From Tubiluchus corallicola (taxonomy: Eukaryota > Priapulida > Priapulimorpha > Priapulimorphida > Tubiluchidae): DNA of 64,000 nt. Made by a program: the position numbers and the translations under genes. Shown piece by piece: positions 14,801 through 28,100 of the stretch. Position 1 is the first letter of the stretch. Each line of letters begins with the position of its first letter. The stretch covers positions 310,001 to 374,000 of the forward strand of contig JAQGDQ010000120.1 in NCBI GenBank assembly GCA_030141605.1, read 5' to 3'. The notes beneath the pieces are model-generated. The model was not told where the DNA came from and did no database searches. It saw nothing but the letters and a program-made list of their open reading frames with translations.

Positions 14801-16827
14801 AATCATGTACAAATCACTCACTTAAACATAAATTGTTTGCTGTACTAGCAAAAGATTTTTATAAGTAAGCAGTATTTCAGAGGCAAAATGAGTAGTGAGC
14901 TATTAATTTTTTGGGTGCACAATTAAGCAGCGCTGGGTCTGATCAGCAACATGTTGGATGAGTTCTAGATGCTGCTTTTGCGTAGTTTCGTCTACCGTAT
15001 TGCTCCAGTTATTTCTTTCAAGTGGGAGTTATTAGACTAATTAGAATTGGTATAGATTTAGACACACATAATACTGATAGCAAAATGAGATGACACATGA
15101 CAAAAAAACTTAGAAGTAAATCGTATTTGAAGCCAGTAAACAGTGTTAGATTAGTTGGAATTGTAAAGCTGTGGGGTTGCTTTATTGTTATGAATGCAAC
15201 AGTTTTTCATTGTTCCTCATGTCTATTGATTCCTTTTTTGTCTAGAGCTTACTTTGGTGTCTAGTCGTGGCTCCCTACACCTGTTTTTTTGACAAAAACT
15301 ATACGTTTTTTTCTTTGTCTGATTCTGCTTGTGTTTAGCAGTTGCATATTTAGTCATACATAGGCAGCCATATATTTGATTTGTAATACGTATAAATACA
15401 GATAAATCATTGTTCTGTAGGTGGTTCGTTGGCAGATTTTGAAGAAGCGGAAAACTATTATAAAGAAGCTGCCACCATGGAAATGAAGGGATCTGCCGAC
15501 TGCGGTTTCCCCACGTCTGATTTTCCCTCTTTACGCAAGGAGTACTTGGATGTCTTGCAAAGACTAAAAAAGATGGACCTGTACCAAAAAGTTTACAAAT
15601 TGTTTATGGTATGTTGGTAACAATTGTAGAAATAAAAAAAGGTTAAGATTTCGTAAGCAAATGTGAGGAAAGCCTTCAGGATGTCAAAGGCCTTTGTACT
15701 AAAATTTTCTTTTTCTTTTAGTTTATGTAATCCATTGGTCATACCATTTAGTTGTCAACCTGATACCAATTGTTTGTCTTTCTTATCACAAATTGGTGGC
15801 TATAGGCAGGATTAGTATGTATGTTATGGATGAGAAATCAGTTAGACGTTGCTCTTTGTATATGTGAACTTACACTCAGAAGGTCATAGTTTCAAATCTA
15901 TCATGAATAACAATTTTTTGTTGCTTTCTGTATTTTAGCATTTAAGCACTACTCTGGCAGTTCATAGCACTAGTTTTTTACTCCATGACTGTGTTATTGT
16001 TATTAATAAAGAATAATCACCACGATTACTATGTAGTTACAGTAAAATCAGACGAAAATCTGTCAAAAATGTAAAATCTCAGTAAATCTCTCATTAAATA
16101 AATTTATTTTAATATGGTAAATTAAAAGTCATTAACTTATTCTCATTTATTGATCAGTTTATATCAGCTAAAACCCATATACAAACATATACACATATAA
16201 AACAAAATTTAAACTATAGCACACCCATAATGTAACACACTTAACTATAATGCCCGTGACTTCTCTATTAAGGATTTTGACAAGAAACAAAGTCAAAAAG
16301 AGCACCAGGAAGCTAAGAAGGTCAAAGGTAATGACTCCAACAGCAGTGACAATTTGCCATCGTCATCACCATCATCGTCGTCATCGTCATCTGCATCTGC
16401 ATCTCCGTGCTCTGACAGGAAACAGTCGACTTCCAACTCAGATGAAGATCCTCAGGAACATGTTTTTAAGTTAGCTGAAGGTCAAAATAACTCTGGTAAT
16501 ATTCTTTAACCCTGTTAATTATCCTAATCAGAATATTGATCTTGTGACAATAGAAAGCTGAACTGAGATTAAATAACTTTAATCAAGACTAGAGTTCGAC
16601 ATATGAAAATTGCTTAACGTTACATAAGATTCAGTACAAATCTGTTGTTTTGAATTATCCCCTTTTCATTGACCTGCATTAGTGCAGCTTCATCTAGATC
16701 ACCTGTTATATTTTCATGGTATGCATTATACATTTTTAATATGTTTATTGCAGGTGACCTACCCTCAAATGAAGATACGGTAACCAAGGAAGGCAGTGAG
16801 AACATGTGGGGTTGTTATCTCAGTTAA
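2806..16827 (+). CDS. STAND-type protein: DED-like domain, NB-ARC ATPase, TPR repeats (18 coding exons, 993 aa)
   Basis: Exons: 2806-2960, 3572-3701, 5273-5426, 5897-5996, 6100-6215, 6834-6961, 7233-7397, 7693-7928, 8269-8401, 8985-9180, 10020-10214, 10501-10674, 11058-11336, 13775-13908, 14512-14713, 15421-15608, 16273-16495, 16754-16827. All have GT-AG borders and the joined frame is open. Residues 1-94 resemble a death-effector-type death fold (ELILDFDSATLE, then CKDKLPRNIY); a CARD is the alternative. NB-ARC: P-loop GMWGVGKS (152-159), Walker B TIVYLDNVDE (220-229), sensor LLLTSR (264-269), NHPLSLKI (335 on), then a winged-helix-like part. Residues from about 540 to 870 hold TPR-like helices, including a kinesin-light-chain-type LPQNHPDIS. 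The tail is Ser-rich and acidic. Known relatives (Apaf-1, NLR-like and plant R proteins) are nucleotide-driven oligomerising switches in cell death or immunity; that role here is inference. The acceptor at 11057 is chosen because using 11040 gives an early stop. Confidence 0.85.
3861..4787. mobile_element. Pogo/Tigger-like transposon, 927 bp, in intron 2
   Basis: Perfect 20-bp inverted repeats (GGCACCGCTTAATAGACTCA and its complement) sit just inside the ends, and TA dinucleotides flank both ends (3859-3860 and 4788-4789). Subterminal copies of TGAGTCAATTA occur near the right end. The TA duplication, the CAGTTGGCACC-like end and the GGGACCGA subterminal word fit the pogo/Tigger group of Tc1/mariner elements. 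On the minus strand around 4115-4230 a frame of some 40 residues ending at a stop may be the tail of a lost transposase, so this is best seen as a non-autonomous or internally deleted copy. Confidence 0.8.
9206..9300. mobile_element. Solo end of a second pogo/Tigger-like element
   Basis: After a TA, the sequence begins CAGTCAACTTCACC and continues with GGGGACGGAAAAAT and ACGAGTTATACGAAGTACG, a layout typical of Tigger ends. No matching opposite end is found in the same intron, so only one end seems to be left. It begins about 25 bases after the exon ending at 9180. Confidence 0.4.
9762..9833 (-). repeat. tRNA-like SINE fragment in intron 10
   Basis: Read on the minus strand, the stretch has a box-B-like GGTTCAAATCC (9776-9786) preceded at tRNA-like distance by a degenerate box A around TGCGTGGTTCATTGG. 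It does not fold as a clean tRNA, so a decayed tRNA-derived SINE is more likely than a tRNA gene. Confidence 0.3.
12420..12850 (-). pseudogene. Decayed LINE reverse transcriptase fragment (intron 13)
   Basis: On the minus strand, three reverse-transcriptase blocks appear in the right order but in shifted frames: LLDASEVFSK near 12800, GIQVSNGIPQGVVLFPLLF near 12660-12610, and YADDFILLSASVKGLQQMLE near 12520-12460. YADD is the catalytic motif of non-LTR retrotransposons. Stops and frameshifts separate the blocks, so the copy is dead. It is truncated at both ends and inserted antisense to the NB-ARC/TPR gene. The remainder of this 2.4-kb intron shows nothing I can name. Confidence 0.75.
15842..15905 (+). 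repeat. tRNA-like SINE fragment in intron 16
   Basis: The segment resembles the 3' half of a tRNA: AGAAGGTC, then a T-arm-like ATAG-TTTCAAAT-CTAT (about 15886-15901) in which ATAG can pair with CTAT. The 5' half (GTTAGACGTTGCTCT) is only loosely box-A-like. A decayed tRNA-derived SINE is the best guess. Confidence 0.3.
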
Positions 16828-18504
<1,677 letters not shown>

Positions 18505-21500
18505 TTATCGCAGCTGTTCTGGTATATTTCTGATGTCTTTCAGTTTGACAAGATCTTCAGCTGTTTCCTTTTTTCTATATGCAAAACAGATAAGACTCTC
18601 GTCGATTTCTTCTACTTTGGTCGGTCCTGCAATAAGAATTTGACAACTTTTATGTTATCTTGATTGTTATCACCACAGTGGTAGAAATGTATATGTTCAA
18701 ATGGTAAACACCTGGGTGGCTAATTCAAACATACCAGTAATAAAGCTCACAGGTAAACCCACAAGAATGGTTACCATGACTCCAATCGCTGTGTTATATA
18801 AGTAGGAGATTGAGTAAAAGTACTTGACCAGTCCAGACCTGAAAGTAAATTCTAATTAGGCAGATTTGCTGTTATAAATTTTGCAGAATGCTATTTATTT
18901 CTAGTATCTGTTAACAATGGTACAACACATTTGCAAATATCAATTGCTAAATCAGTTTAACTAAATGATTTTACCTGATTTTTTCTTGTATTTATATTAA
19001 TTATACATGTTTTTGTTGTTATGTTATTTATATGGGCTTGTCCTGGAATGAAACGTTACTTATTTATTTACTTTAACACAGTAGTTTTGCACAATGGCCG
19101 ATTTTGCATGCAAGACAGTACAAGCTTTTCTTTACACTCTCGTCACATTTTACATTTTACATTTTTATAAAAGAACATGGCAGCAGCATGTAGTATGCTG
19201 GCCATAAAATACAATATAAAATAATTTACAATCGTAGTTATAAATCAGATACACGTGTACTAAAAATTTTATCATCAAACGAAAATCTAAAATGGAGGGA
19301 GACAATAGTAAAGAAAAAATATCTTGCATAAAACGATTAAAATGGCAGTAGTTTAAAAAGTTGCAGTTTGCTATTCTGATGCTGAAACTGGCGATGTGTC
19401 AGATCACGGATAACATGGAACAGCTAAATTAACTATGGTATTTTCATTGTATCTTAGTGATTTAGAAGCAATTTTGCGAGTTGAAGAAGTAGATCCGGTC
19501 TTACTTGTTGTTACTACTTTGTTTGTTAATGTTCATCGTGATTTAATTTTAATGAGTAATTCCAAACAAGGTTTGCAAAACCTGCTAAGTGAATATTGCA
19601 GGAAATGGAAACGGGCAGTAAATGCTTCTAAAACAAAGATCTTAATATTTGAGAAATGAACCACTGTAGTACCTGAACAAATGCCTTTGTACTATAAGTC
19701 TATATTGGTGGCATATGTTAAAACACTGTACGGGATATAAATGTCTAGGAGTATAGATTACTAAAAATTGATACTTCAAGAAGACAATAGGTCACTGGAT
19801 ATGCCAAGGCAACAAAGCCGAGGTTACAGTTCACAGTAATAAAAAACATTTGGATGTTTTGACGTCAGTTTAGCAATGTCGATGTTTGATATTTACGTTA
19901 AACATATCCTTGATTATGGATGCGAAGTTGAGGAATAAAAAGAATTTGATAACTTAGAAAGGGCATGCTTAAAATACTACAAATCAGTGTCAGGAGTAAA
20001 GAAATCAACACCTAAACCAGCGTTAAGTAGTGACTGTGCTTAGTTTCACTACCAGATAATAGACTGCAAGGAAGCTTATATTTTGTCTAAACAATATAAT
20101 TTACCGTGGTATCTAGCGCTAACAAAAATACTATCTGATATTAATCTAGTGTTTTTATTCGAAAATGATAGCGCCATTGCATATGAATACTTTGTATATT
20201 GCTGAAGGAAGGTTACAAGCAAGCAATGTTACCAATTGGAAAAATTTACTAGACGAAATGTCAGAGTTATCCTTTTATAGTGATTTTAAAACTTCTTTTA
20301 AATTTGAGTCTTATTTGGTAAATGTAAAAAATGTTAAAGATCGTATTGCATTGACTAAACTTAGAACAAGCGCTCATTCACTGTCTATAGAAAACTGGGC
20401 GGTATATAAGACCTCGAGAGGAGCGTCTATGTGCCAAGTGTAACGAAGTCGGCGACTAATGCCATTTTATTTTGCTCTAACCATAATTTAAATATTAAAT
20501 AATAATTTAATATTAATGCAATTTAAATACCCTTACCCTAATCCGCTTCATGAATTAAATTTCTTGTGTGTGGAAATTGTAAACTTAGGCCGAATAAAAC
20601 TATGGTAAACTACTTCAGCCACTAGTTTAAAGAACTTATGGAAAGATTGCACTTTATACAATACGACTGTGTAAAAAAACAGCGTAGAAACTAAAAACGC
20701 AGTGTTTATACAACAGTGTAAACTTTTTACTCCTTTTCTTAATCAGATTTTTCTAATTCCTACGTACGCATCGTCCTCTGTTGGCAGTGCAGTTGTGGGC
20801 AGTGTGATGTTTTCATAACAACCATCTACTGAAGTTGGTAAATATGGTGGTACGATGTAGCTTCTATTAAAGGTTGCACCAACACCCATCCACAAACCTA
20901 TTCCAATTGCAGTGAATGTGCCCACTAACGCCCCCTAGGTGAAAGTATTTTTCCATGTGAGACAATTATCACACGTACAAAATAAATATGACAGGTATAC
21001 AGAATTAAAATTATATTGACGTAAAATACTATTGTTTTGATCAGTTTAGCTTAGTTTAGTTATGCTAACCTCTCAATAGCTGCTAATACTTGTAGGATAA
21101 TAGGAAATGTTACTTTGCTAATACATAATGTTTGCTGAACGCAAAATCAGCTTTAAAAGTGTCATATAAATGTCATAATACAAAGATAAAAATACATACT
21201 TTCCAATTTGACCAAGGGAAGAATATCGCTAATGTAAATAACCCAAGAATAGGTCCTCCAAAGGATCCATTTATTAACACAGTTACCTATAAAAGAAATT
21301 TACATGTCTGTAATTCTTTTATATTTTAGATCTACGTTAGAATTACACTAATATGTCGCCAACGTTTAACTTACATGTATTGATTTTATTATTGCTGTTA
21401 GGCATTTAGGCAGCTCACGGCAGTTGGGCATAATTTCCTTTCAACCTAATTGTGTGCAGTTTGGCTAGCTTTCTCACTGGCCTCATAGGATATATAATGC

Positions 21501-24500
21501 CGCTTCAAAACAACTTTTATAGGGTTATTTATTTTTTACAACACTAGCATGAACATTTCAGTACCTGAATGACGCCTTCTGCTCCGCCCATCAAGAATGC
21601 AGCGCCGATACTAATAACTCCGTACAAAACGGCCAATAATTTTACAACTTTTGTTTTATTCCTTTCTTCCATATATCCAAATTTTGATTTCAGCATGTCT
21701 TCCCATGTTACTGCGGAAAGAGAATTTAGTGCGGAAGAAACTGTACTGAAAAGGAATTAGAAAAATAGATTTCAGTTTGAACTCCTGTATGCTTTAACAT
21801 ATTTTTATCGACTTGCTAGTGATCTTCCCTTTTTTATCTTACTGCGGTCAAACTCCATTCTATCTGCTTGTGGGCAGCATGTTATAATTTAACTCTGGAT
21901 TCTCAGATTACTAAGTGTGTATGTTCACATTTGTAAATATATAATATAAAATATTATTATTTAAACATTTATAGTAAAATAATATGAATATTTAAAAAAG
22001 TAGCATGTTTTAGAAATCAAAACGTCAACTGGCAACGAATTTGATTCCTGTCGCCATTTTGAAAGAGTGGCATCTTGTAATTCCTAATGTCATTCAAAAA
22101 TAACTGCACGTTCTTTGCTAGTATCCAGTATTTGTCTCTGATTTTAGCATTCAGACAAAACTTAATCCAGTCTTTATTAACGATGATTTTTTAAATGCAC
22201 CGAGGTTACGAAACAATGCAATTACCCTTTTTTATATTACAAGATGTTAGAATGTTTTTCGTACCCTCAAGCTGCATATGATGGCTATGATACACCAAAA
22301 CGTTTAGCTCATGGAGTACGCTGCAGCGTCTCGGAGCGGGAAAGAACGTATATATTGTCAATGAACGATGAAACCAGAGATTTCGCAACGGACGCTGAAA
22401 GCTCCCTATTTTTTTAGTGTTTCGTCTGCTGCTCAACTAGCCGGTGGTGCTAGGCCTCCGAAATGAAATCTACTAAAAAACGTGGAAAGAAAAAACTCTA
22501 AAAATAAATTCGAGGTCGTCCATTTTCTTTTTCTTCGAAGAAAATAGAGATTAGTCACCAGACTGTTTGTTGTTAACTTACTACTACCCAGCGAATGGTA
22601 GACGCTGGACTATGGAAGCGAACAGCCAGACACTGGAAGCTAAAAACGCCAGATTCTGGACGCTTTGGTGTATCATAGGCTGTAGAATCACTTAACTGAT
22701 GACTCATTGGAAGTTCGAGTTTTGTTTGCGCTAAAAATCAAAAAAGTGTCATCTATTTAACAATTATATTCTTAAAGAAACAGAGAAATAAGGTCTCTTT
22801 CAACGAAACAAGAATAGAGTCATTCTTGGGACTTATTCTTGCACTGAATCGAAGTTCTAAAATCTCTGCTGTTTACCAAAGGGTTTTCAAAGGACTTCAT
22901 CGACGGTTATTTATATACGGGTAATCATTAAAATTCGATATGTACTCACCTAAGTGTCCCGCTGCATAACACTGCTAAGAACACTCCAGGTACACCAGGC
23001 CATCTTAGTACTTCCATTACAAAATACGGCAAAATCTACATAGATTATATGATTTTAAGTTCTATAGGCCTAAGCAATATAAAAACAAATGCAGGTATTT
23101 CTCGTAGCGACAGAGCACTTTGGTGCATTTTTTCATGGAGTAAACGACACATTCACTTCCTAGCTTATCACTTATGTCCAGTCATTCACTCTCTCACTTA
23201 TTCGTTTAGTTGTTCTTTCACTCACTCACCTCTTTTACTCACTGACTCACTTGTACGTTGTTTCTTAATTGCATTGTAGGTGTATTCATTAATTGACTAC
23301 TTCATCTTTCATTCATTTTCTTCCTCTTTTATTGTTAATTCACCAAGTCTTTACCAAAGAATTACCTGATCTTTTCTGTCTATATAACCTGCTGCTAATG
23401 GATCGCAGTCAACGTAATAAGCGTACATGACAAGGCCACAAAAACCACAAAGCGACGAGATAAAGGGCAAAACCAGAGCATTGATAAAAATAGACCTGCA
23501 AGATAAAGAATATAGATGTATGAAAATTCAAACTACAACATGGTTTACTGCAAATCTCGCACCAATTGCGATTTTGAAAACAATTAGCGCACTAAACCTT
23601 CAATTCATTACTTCCTGATCACCTAGCTTAGTAGTACCGTAATCGTGGGCAAGTTAAGAACTATTTCTTTTATTTTTATTTCGGTTCGTTCCTACATGGC
23701 TTTGAACATTTACAACCTTAATCACCCTATAATGGCATGAAATAGGGAATTCGCTCACTATGTGGTTTTTACTTATGTGTAAATGTTATCTTATTTTATC
23801 GCAACAATGTATTGGGAATTGGCAAATTTGTCCAATCTTTAGTACTGTGGGATTCGTTACATATAGAACAGCGTCCAATATTGAGAAGAAATGCGTAACC
23901 TAACGCAATCTTTTGTGAAATAAACTTGTGCGTATCCCCTAAATCTCTTAAATTATTCTACGGTACTCAATTGTGCTGTAACAAAGTCAGTGGAATGCTC
24001 TTATTGCAACATCATAATTATTCCTACACTTTTCTGTCTCAATGCGAATTCTACTGTAGTTAATGTAGCTTTTTTCGGTTTCCTTTGTCCTAAATATACT
24101 CCTACCTGAAAAACTCTTTTTAGTTTGCTTGAGATGACTATGCAAATCGACCAATTTGAAATGCACCACAGTTTTACTACAGACAAACTTATGAGAGCAT
24201 TAAGTCTGTAACTTAAGGCAAAAGCACTTTTCCAGGGGCACTTTAGTGATAAGTTCTTACATTTGAGCTCGTTTTAAGGTTGGCATACTGCAGCACCGTT
24301 GTACCATAGGTTGACTAGTGCCATAAGCCGGCAGCCAATAGAAAAAGAGGCCCACAGAAATGCTCCAAAATGATTGGTAAATAGTAGGATCGGGATCAAA
24401 TCTGTAATATAAGCAGTAATTGAGACCGGTAATAATCTTACTGCTAGCAATAGCAAGAAAAATCACAGCTGTAACACACTTGGCACAAAAGAATTAGATA

Positions 24501-25044
24501 AATAATAACAGTATCTAAATTACTATACGTCACCGGTCTTGAAGACCTCTAGTTTGTATACTATTATCTTATTATTTAGATTTCTCATGGGTTCGTAATT
24601 TAAAACCTGGGCATTCAGATTAAATAAAAATTTAATTAACGAATAATAATGAATGATTCTGAATGACTGAGTAGATTCATTTTATTTACTTACAAGTAGC
24701 ATCTGATTACTAGTAATTAAATTTGTCAAGATGCTACATTTCATTTAGCATTAAACCAAATTTGACATGTATATCTATGCAAAAAACGCCATTTATTTTT
24801 GTCATTTATTTTCACGCCACGCTCTATATTATAAAGGTTCTATCCGTCACGAAGCCACTTCATACTGGTACCTGTAAGTAGGAATAGGGTGGGATTATAA
24901 TGTTTCCGGGGTTCAGCAAGAGCTGTTTACCATCTCAGCACCTGTTGCACGGCATGGAGAAGGACAATCTGACAATTCACTTTTTGAATTTATTGTTCTG
25001 CACGTTTCTGACAATTTCTCGGCACCATCGCTGACAGTTCAATA

Positions 25045-25135
<91 letters not shown>

Positions 25136-28100
25136 GTGTGTGTGTATGTGTATGTGTATGTATCCGTCCATATGCATATGCATACGTATATATGTATATA
25201 CACATAATTACATTGATGTATATAGTTCTTACATAAATCCACCTAGGCGTCCACCTTCTTTACTTATCTGCCACACTTCACTGAAGCTTCCAACTTCCAA
25301 AGTACCCTGTAAGAAGGAAGGAAAAAATAGTTGCGTGGTTCTGTAATTAGCATTAAGGATTAATGGACTAACATTTTCACAGACAATAAGTCAGCGTTGG
25401 TTGCTTTTTTCGACTTACCAAAGCGAAAACGAGCAGCAGCCCGCCCAACATGATGACAAATTGAAAGACATCCGTCCAAATGACTGCTTTCAATCCTCCC
25501 TATTAAAAATGAAATAGACCTGCAACCACAAAATCACAATTGATGCCTGCATGTTATGCTTATTGTACAAGAAACAGCGTGCATCTTCTTATATAAAATT
25601 TTAATTTTTATTTTAAAAAATAAGGTATATTTAACGGCGCACTTGAGTATCGAAGATCTATTACTATTTACCTATATTGTTGCAGTGATCTGGTGCATTA
25701 ATTTTGCAGAGTGTAATAAGTTTTCACGACTAAAATATTAGCTTTTGTTCTTTTGTAAGACCTTGTTCTTTGGTCTTTCTGCTGCCAAAAAATCTTAAAT
25801 TTTATAATTCTAGAAACAGGATTTAAAGACTTTTATTGTAAGGGAGTTTGTAATTTGTTTGTTTTGTCACTTACAATTGATGTGTAGAACGTACACACGA
25901 CTCCAACGCTGGTGATAATCATCCATAAATCCAGACCGGTAACTGCATTCACTGCCAAAGATGGGGCGTACAGAACAACCGCCTGGTATAATAGCTAAAA
26001 ATATTCAGATTAACGTCAAAATAGATTTCATGTAAAATGCATTTCTCTTTTTACTAATTCTATAGGCGGCTCTGCAATGTTATACGACCGTTGTTATAAT
26101 ACATACTCTATAAGGCGTTAACGGCCGTCTGCTTTTTATTCACAAAACTTAAAGCAAAATCGAACCCAATCTTAAACTGCAGGTCAAAACAATCTACTCT
26201 TCAAATATTAAAAGGGAACACACTATTTTTTTCAAAAATGACTTGCGTGAAAAAATTATTACCACACAAATACAATTTCGCAAAATGTTAAAGGAAAACC
26301 GGACCCAATTTTAAACTATATTTCAAAACAATCTACCCTTCTTGCGGTAAGTTCTTCGCTGTTACATGCATTTCGTCATTCGCTAGTTAGATTGACACTA
26401 GCGCCTGCATTTCGGAAACGCATTATACAAAAACAGGTACTGTACCTCTCAGTTCAGATGTGTTAGTTGCTGACAAACTACGCACGAGCGACAGCTCATG
26501 CGCGAGCACAGCGGTGAATTTGAAATTTGAATTTTTATCTTAAAATATGCCTAGTTTTAGTACAACACACTGAATATCTTACAGAAGCACTGTACTTCAA
26601 TTTTCGCTTTCGCTAACATGTGCAACACGCTTGTAGAATATTTTTGCTGTTAAAAATTATGTTAGTTTGTGATGTCATCAATCACAAGTCATCAATTGTG
26701 CTCGGCCGCCGTTAATTAAGTTTTTAATCTGTTATTTAATTATCAGAAACGCTTTTGCAATATTAATCGTGTTAAAATGTATACTTCTTATCGGACTTGA
26801 AAATGGGGTAGTATATGAAAAATCATCCTGTCGTTCTTTAAATATAAAGTACGCATCGAAGCAGCATATCATATGCCTAGCAGCGCATCATGTAAATCGC
26901 AAACACACTTTGAAACGTTTTGATACGATTTAACACTTCTTGGCATGACATTGTGCTAGGACATTCTACTATTCACCTTATGCTCCTGACGTTCATAACA
27001 AAAAATAAGGTTAAGAGTAAGGGTAATCCGTAGTGTTTATTGAATTAACAGGACTGATTTTGTCTTACCTCCAGAAAAAATAATCTGTTTACAACCTTCT
27101 CGAAATCTCAGGAATGTAACAGTATAACAACTCGATCCACTGTAGATAACTCAAACCTTCAAATGTCCATTAGAATGCTTCGTTGCATAGACGAAAACGT
27201 GAATGTATTTGTGCAAGCCCTCATTAGTAATGCAATGTAAAAGTTATATAGAATCGTTTACTCTAAGTTTTATACGTTTTTCTGAAACTTAATGGCGGAA
27301 ATACAGAAATATGTCTGATTCGGATACACGAATGACGGTACCAAAGAAGCAACTACGTGCGGAGTGATAATATTTTTTACGCAACACTCTGTGCGCTTTT
27401 AATTACACAAGTAAATCAAAGCTTGTTGTAGTTTCACGGACGTATTTGCCTAACATAAAAATATATACTTTTTTCTGAAACAAAATAAGGAAAATACATA
27501 TCCAATTATGTGAGCAATTTGCCACTAACTCCAGTCAACCGTTTCCATCTTCTTATCCTCATAAATATATTAACAAACTCTACGCAACTACTTACCAACT
27601 GAATAATACTGATAACACAGGCCAAAATTCTGACAGCCTTAGACTTGTATCGTAGCTCTAGGTACTAAAAATAATATAATGATTATTTGTATTGTGACAC
27701 AAATGCAAATACTGTTATATAATACTTATAATAATGATGATGTAAGGCATAATTTTTATTACTACAACAGCAGCAGTAGTAATGACGATAACAAAGATAA
27801 GCGAGAAAAGTAGTTAAATAATTGAAAGTACAGAAATAAGTATTTTAAGTAAAAATGGATAAACAAAATGCAATAATGCAATATTATGATTTAGCATCAG
27901 TACTAACATCAGTACTGATATTAATAAACAGTAACGAAGTTAGAAAGTAGGAAAAATGTTAGGTGTACCTCAAACACGCTGATAATCTTGAGCTCAAAGA
28001 AAACTGGAATGAAAAGAGTGGCTGCAACGACTGCGTTGAATGCTTGCCCCAAGTTTCCGACAATAAATGAAATACCCCTGTAAGGTAAAAACGTAAAACA

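Noticed and set aside
24977-25346. Met/Cys and Ile/His repeat frames.
   Set aside because: Products of the (TGTATG)n array; the real exon in this area is 25233-25306 on the minus strand.
26118-26715. Possible transposon bounded by TTAACGGC-like inverted words.
   Set aside because: Only about 12 of 17 end positions match and no target duplication is visible, so only the internal direct repeat is reported.
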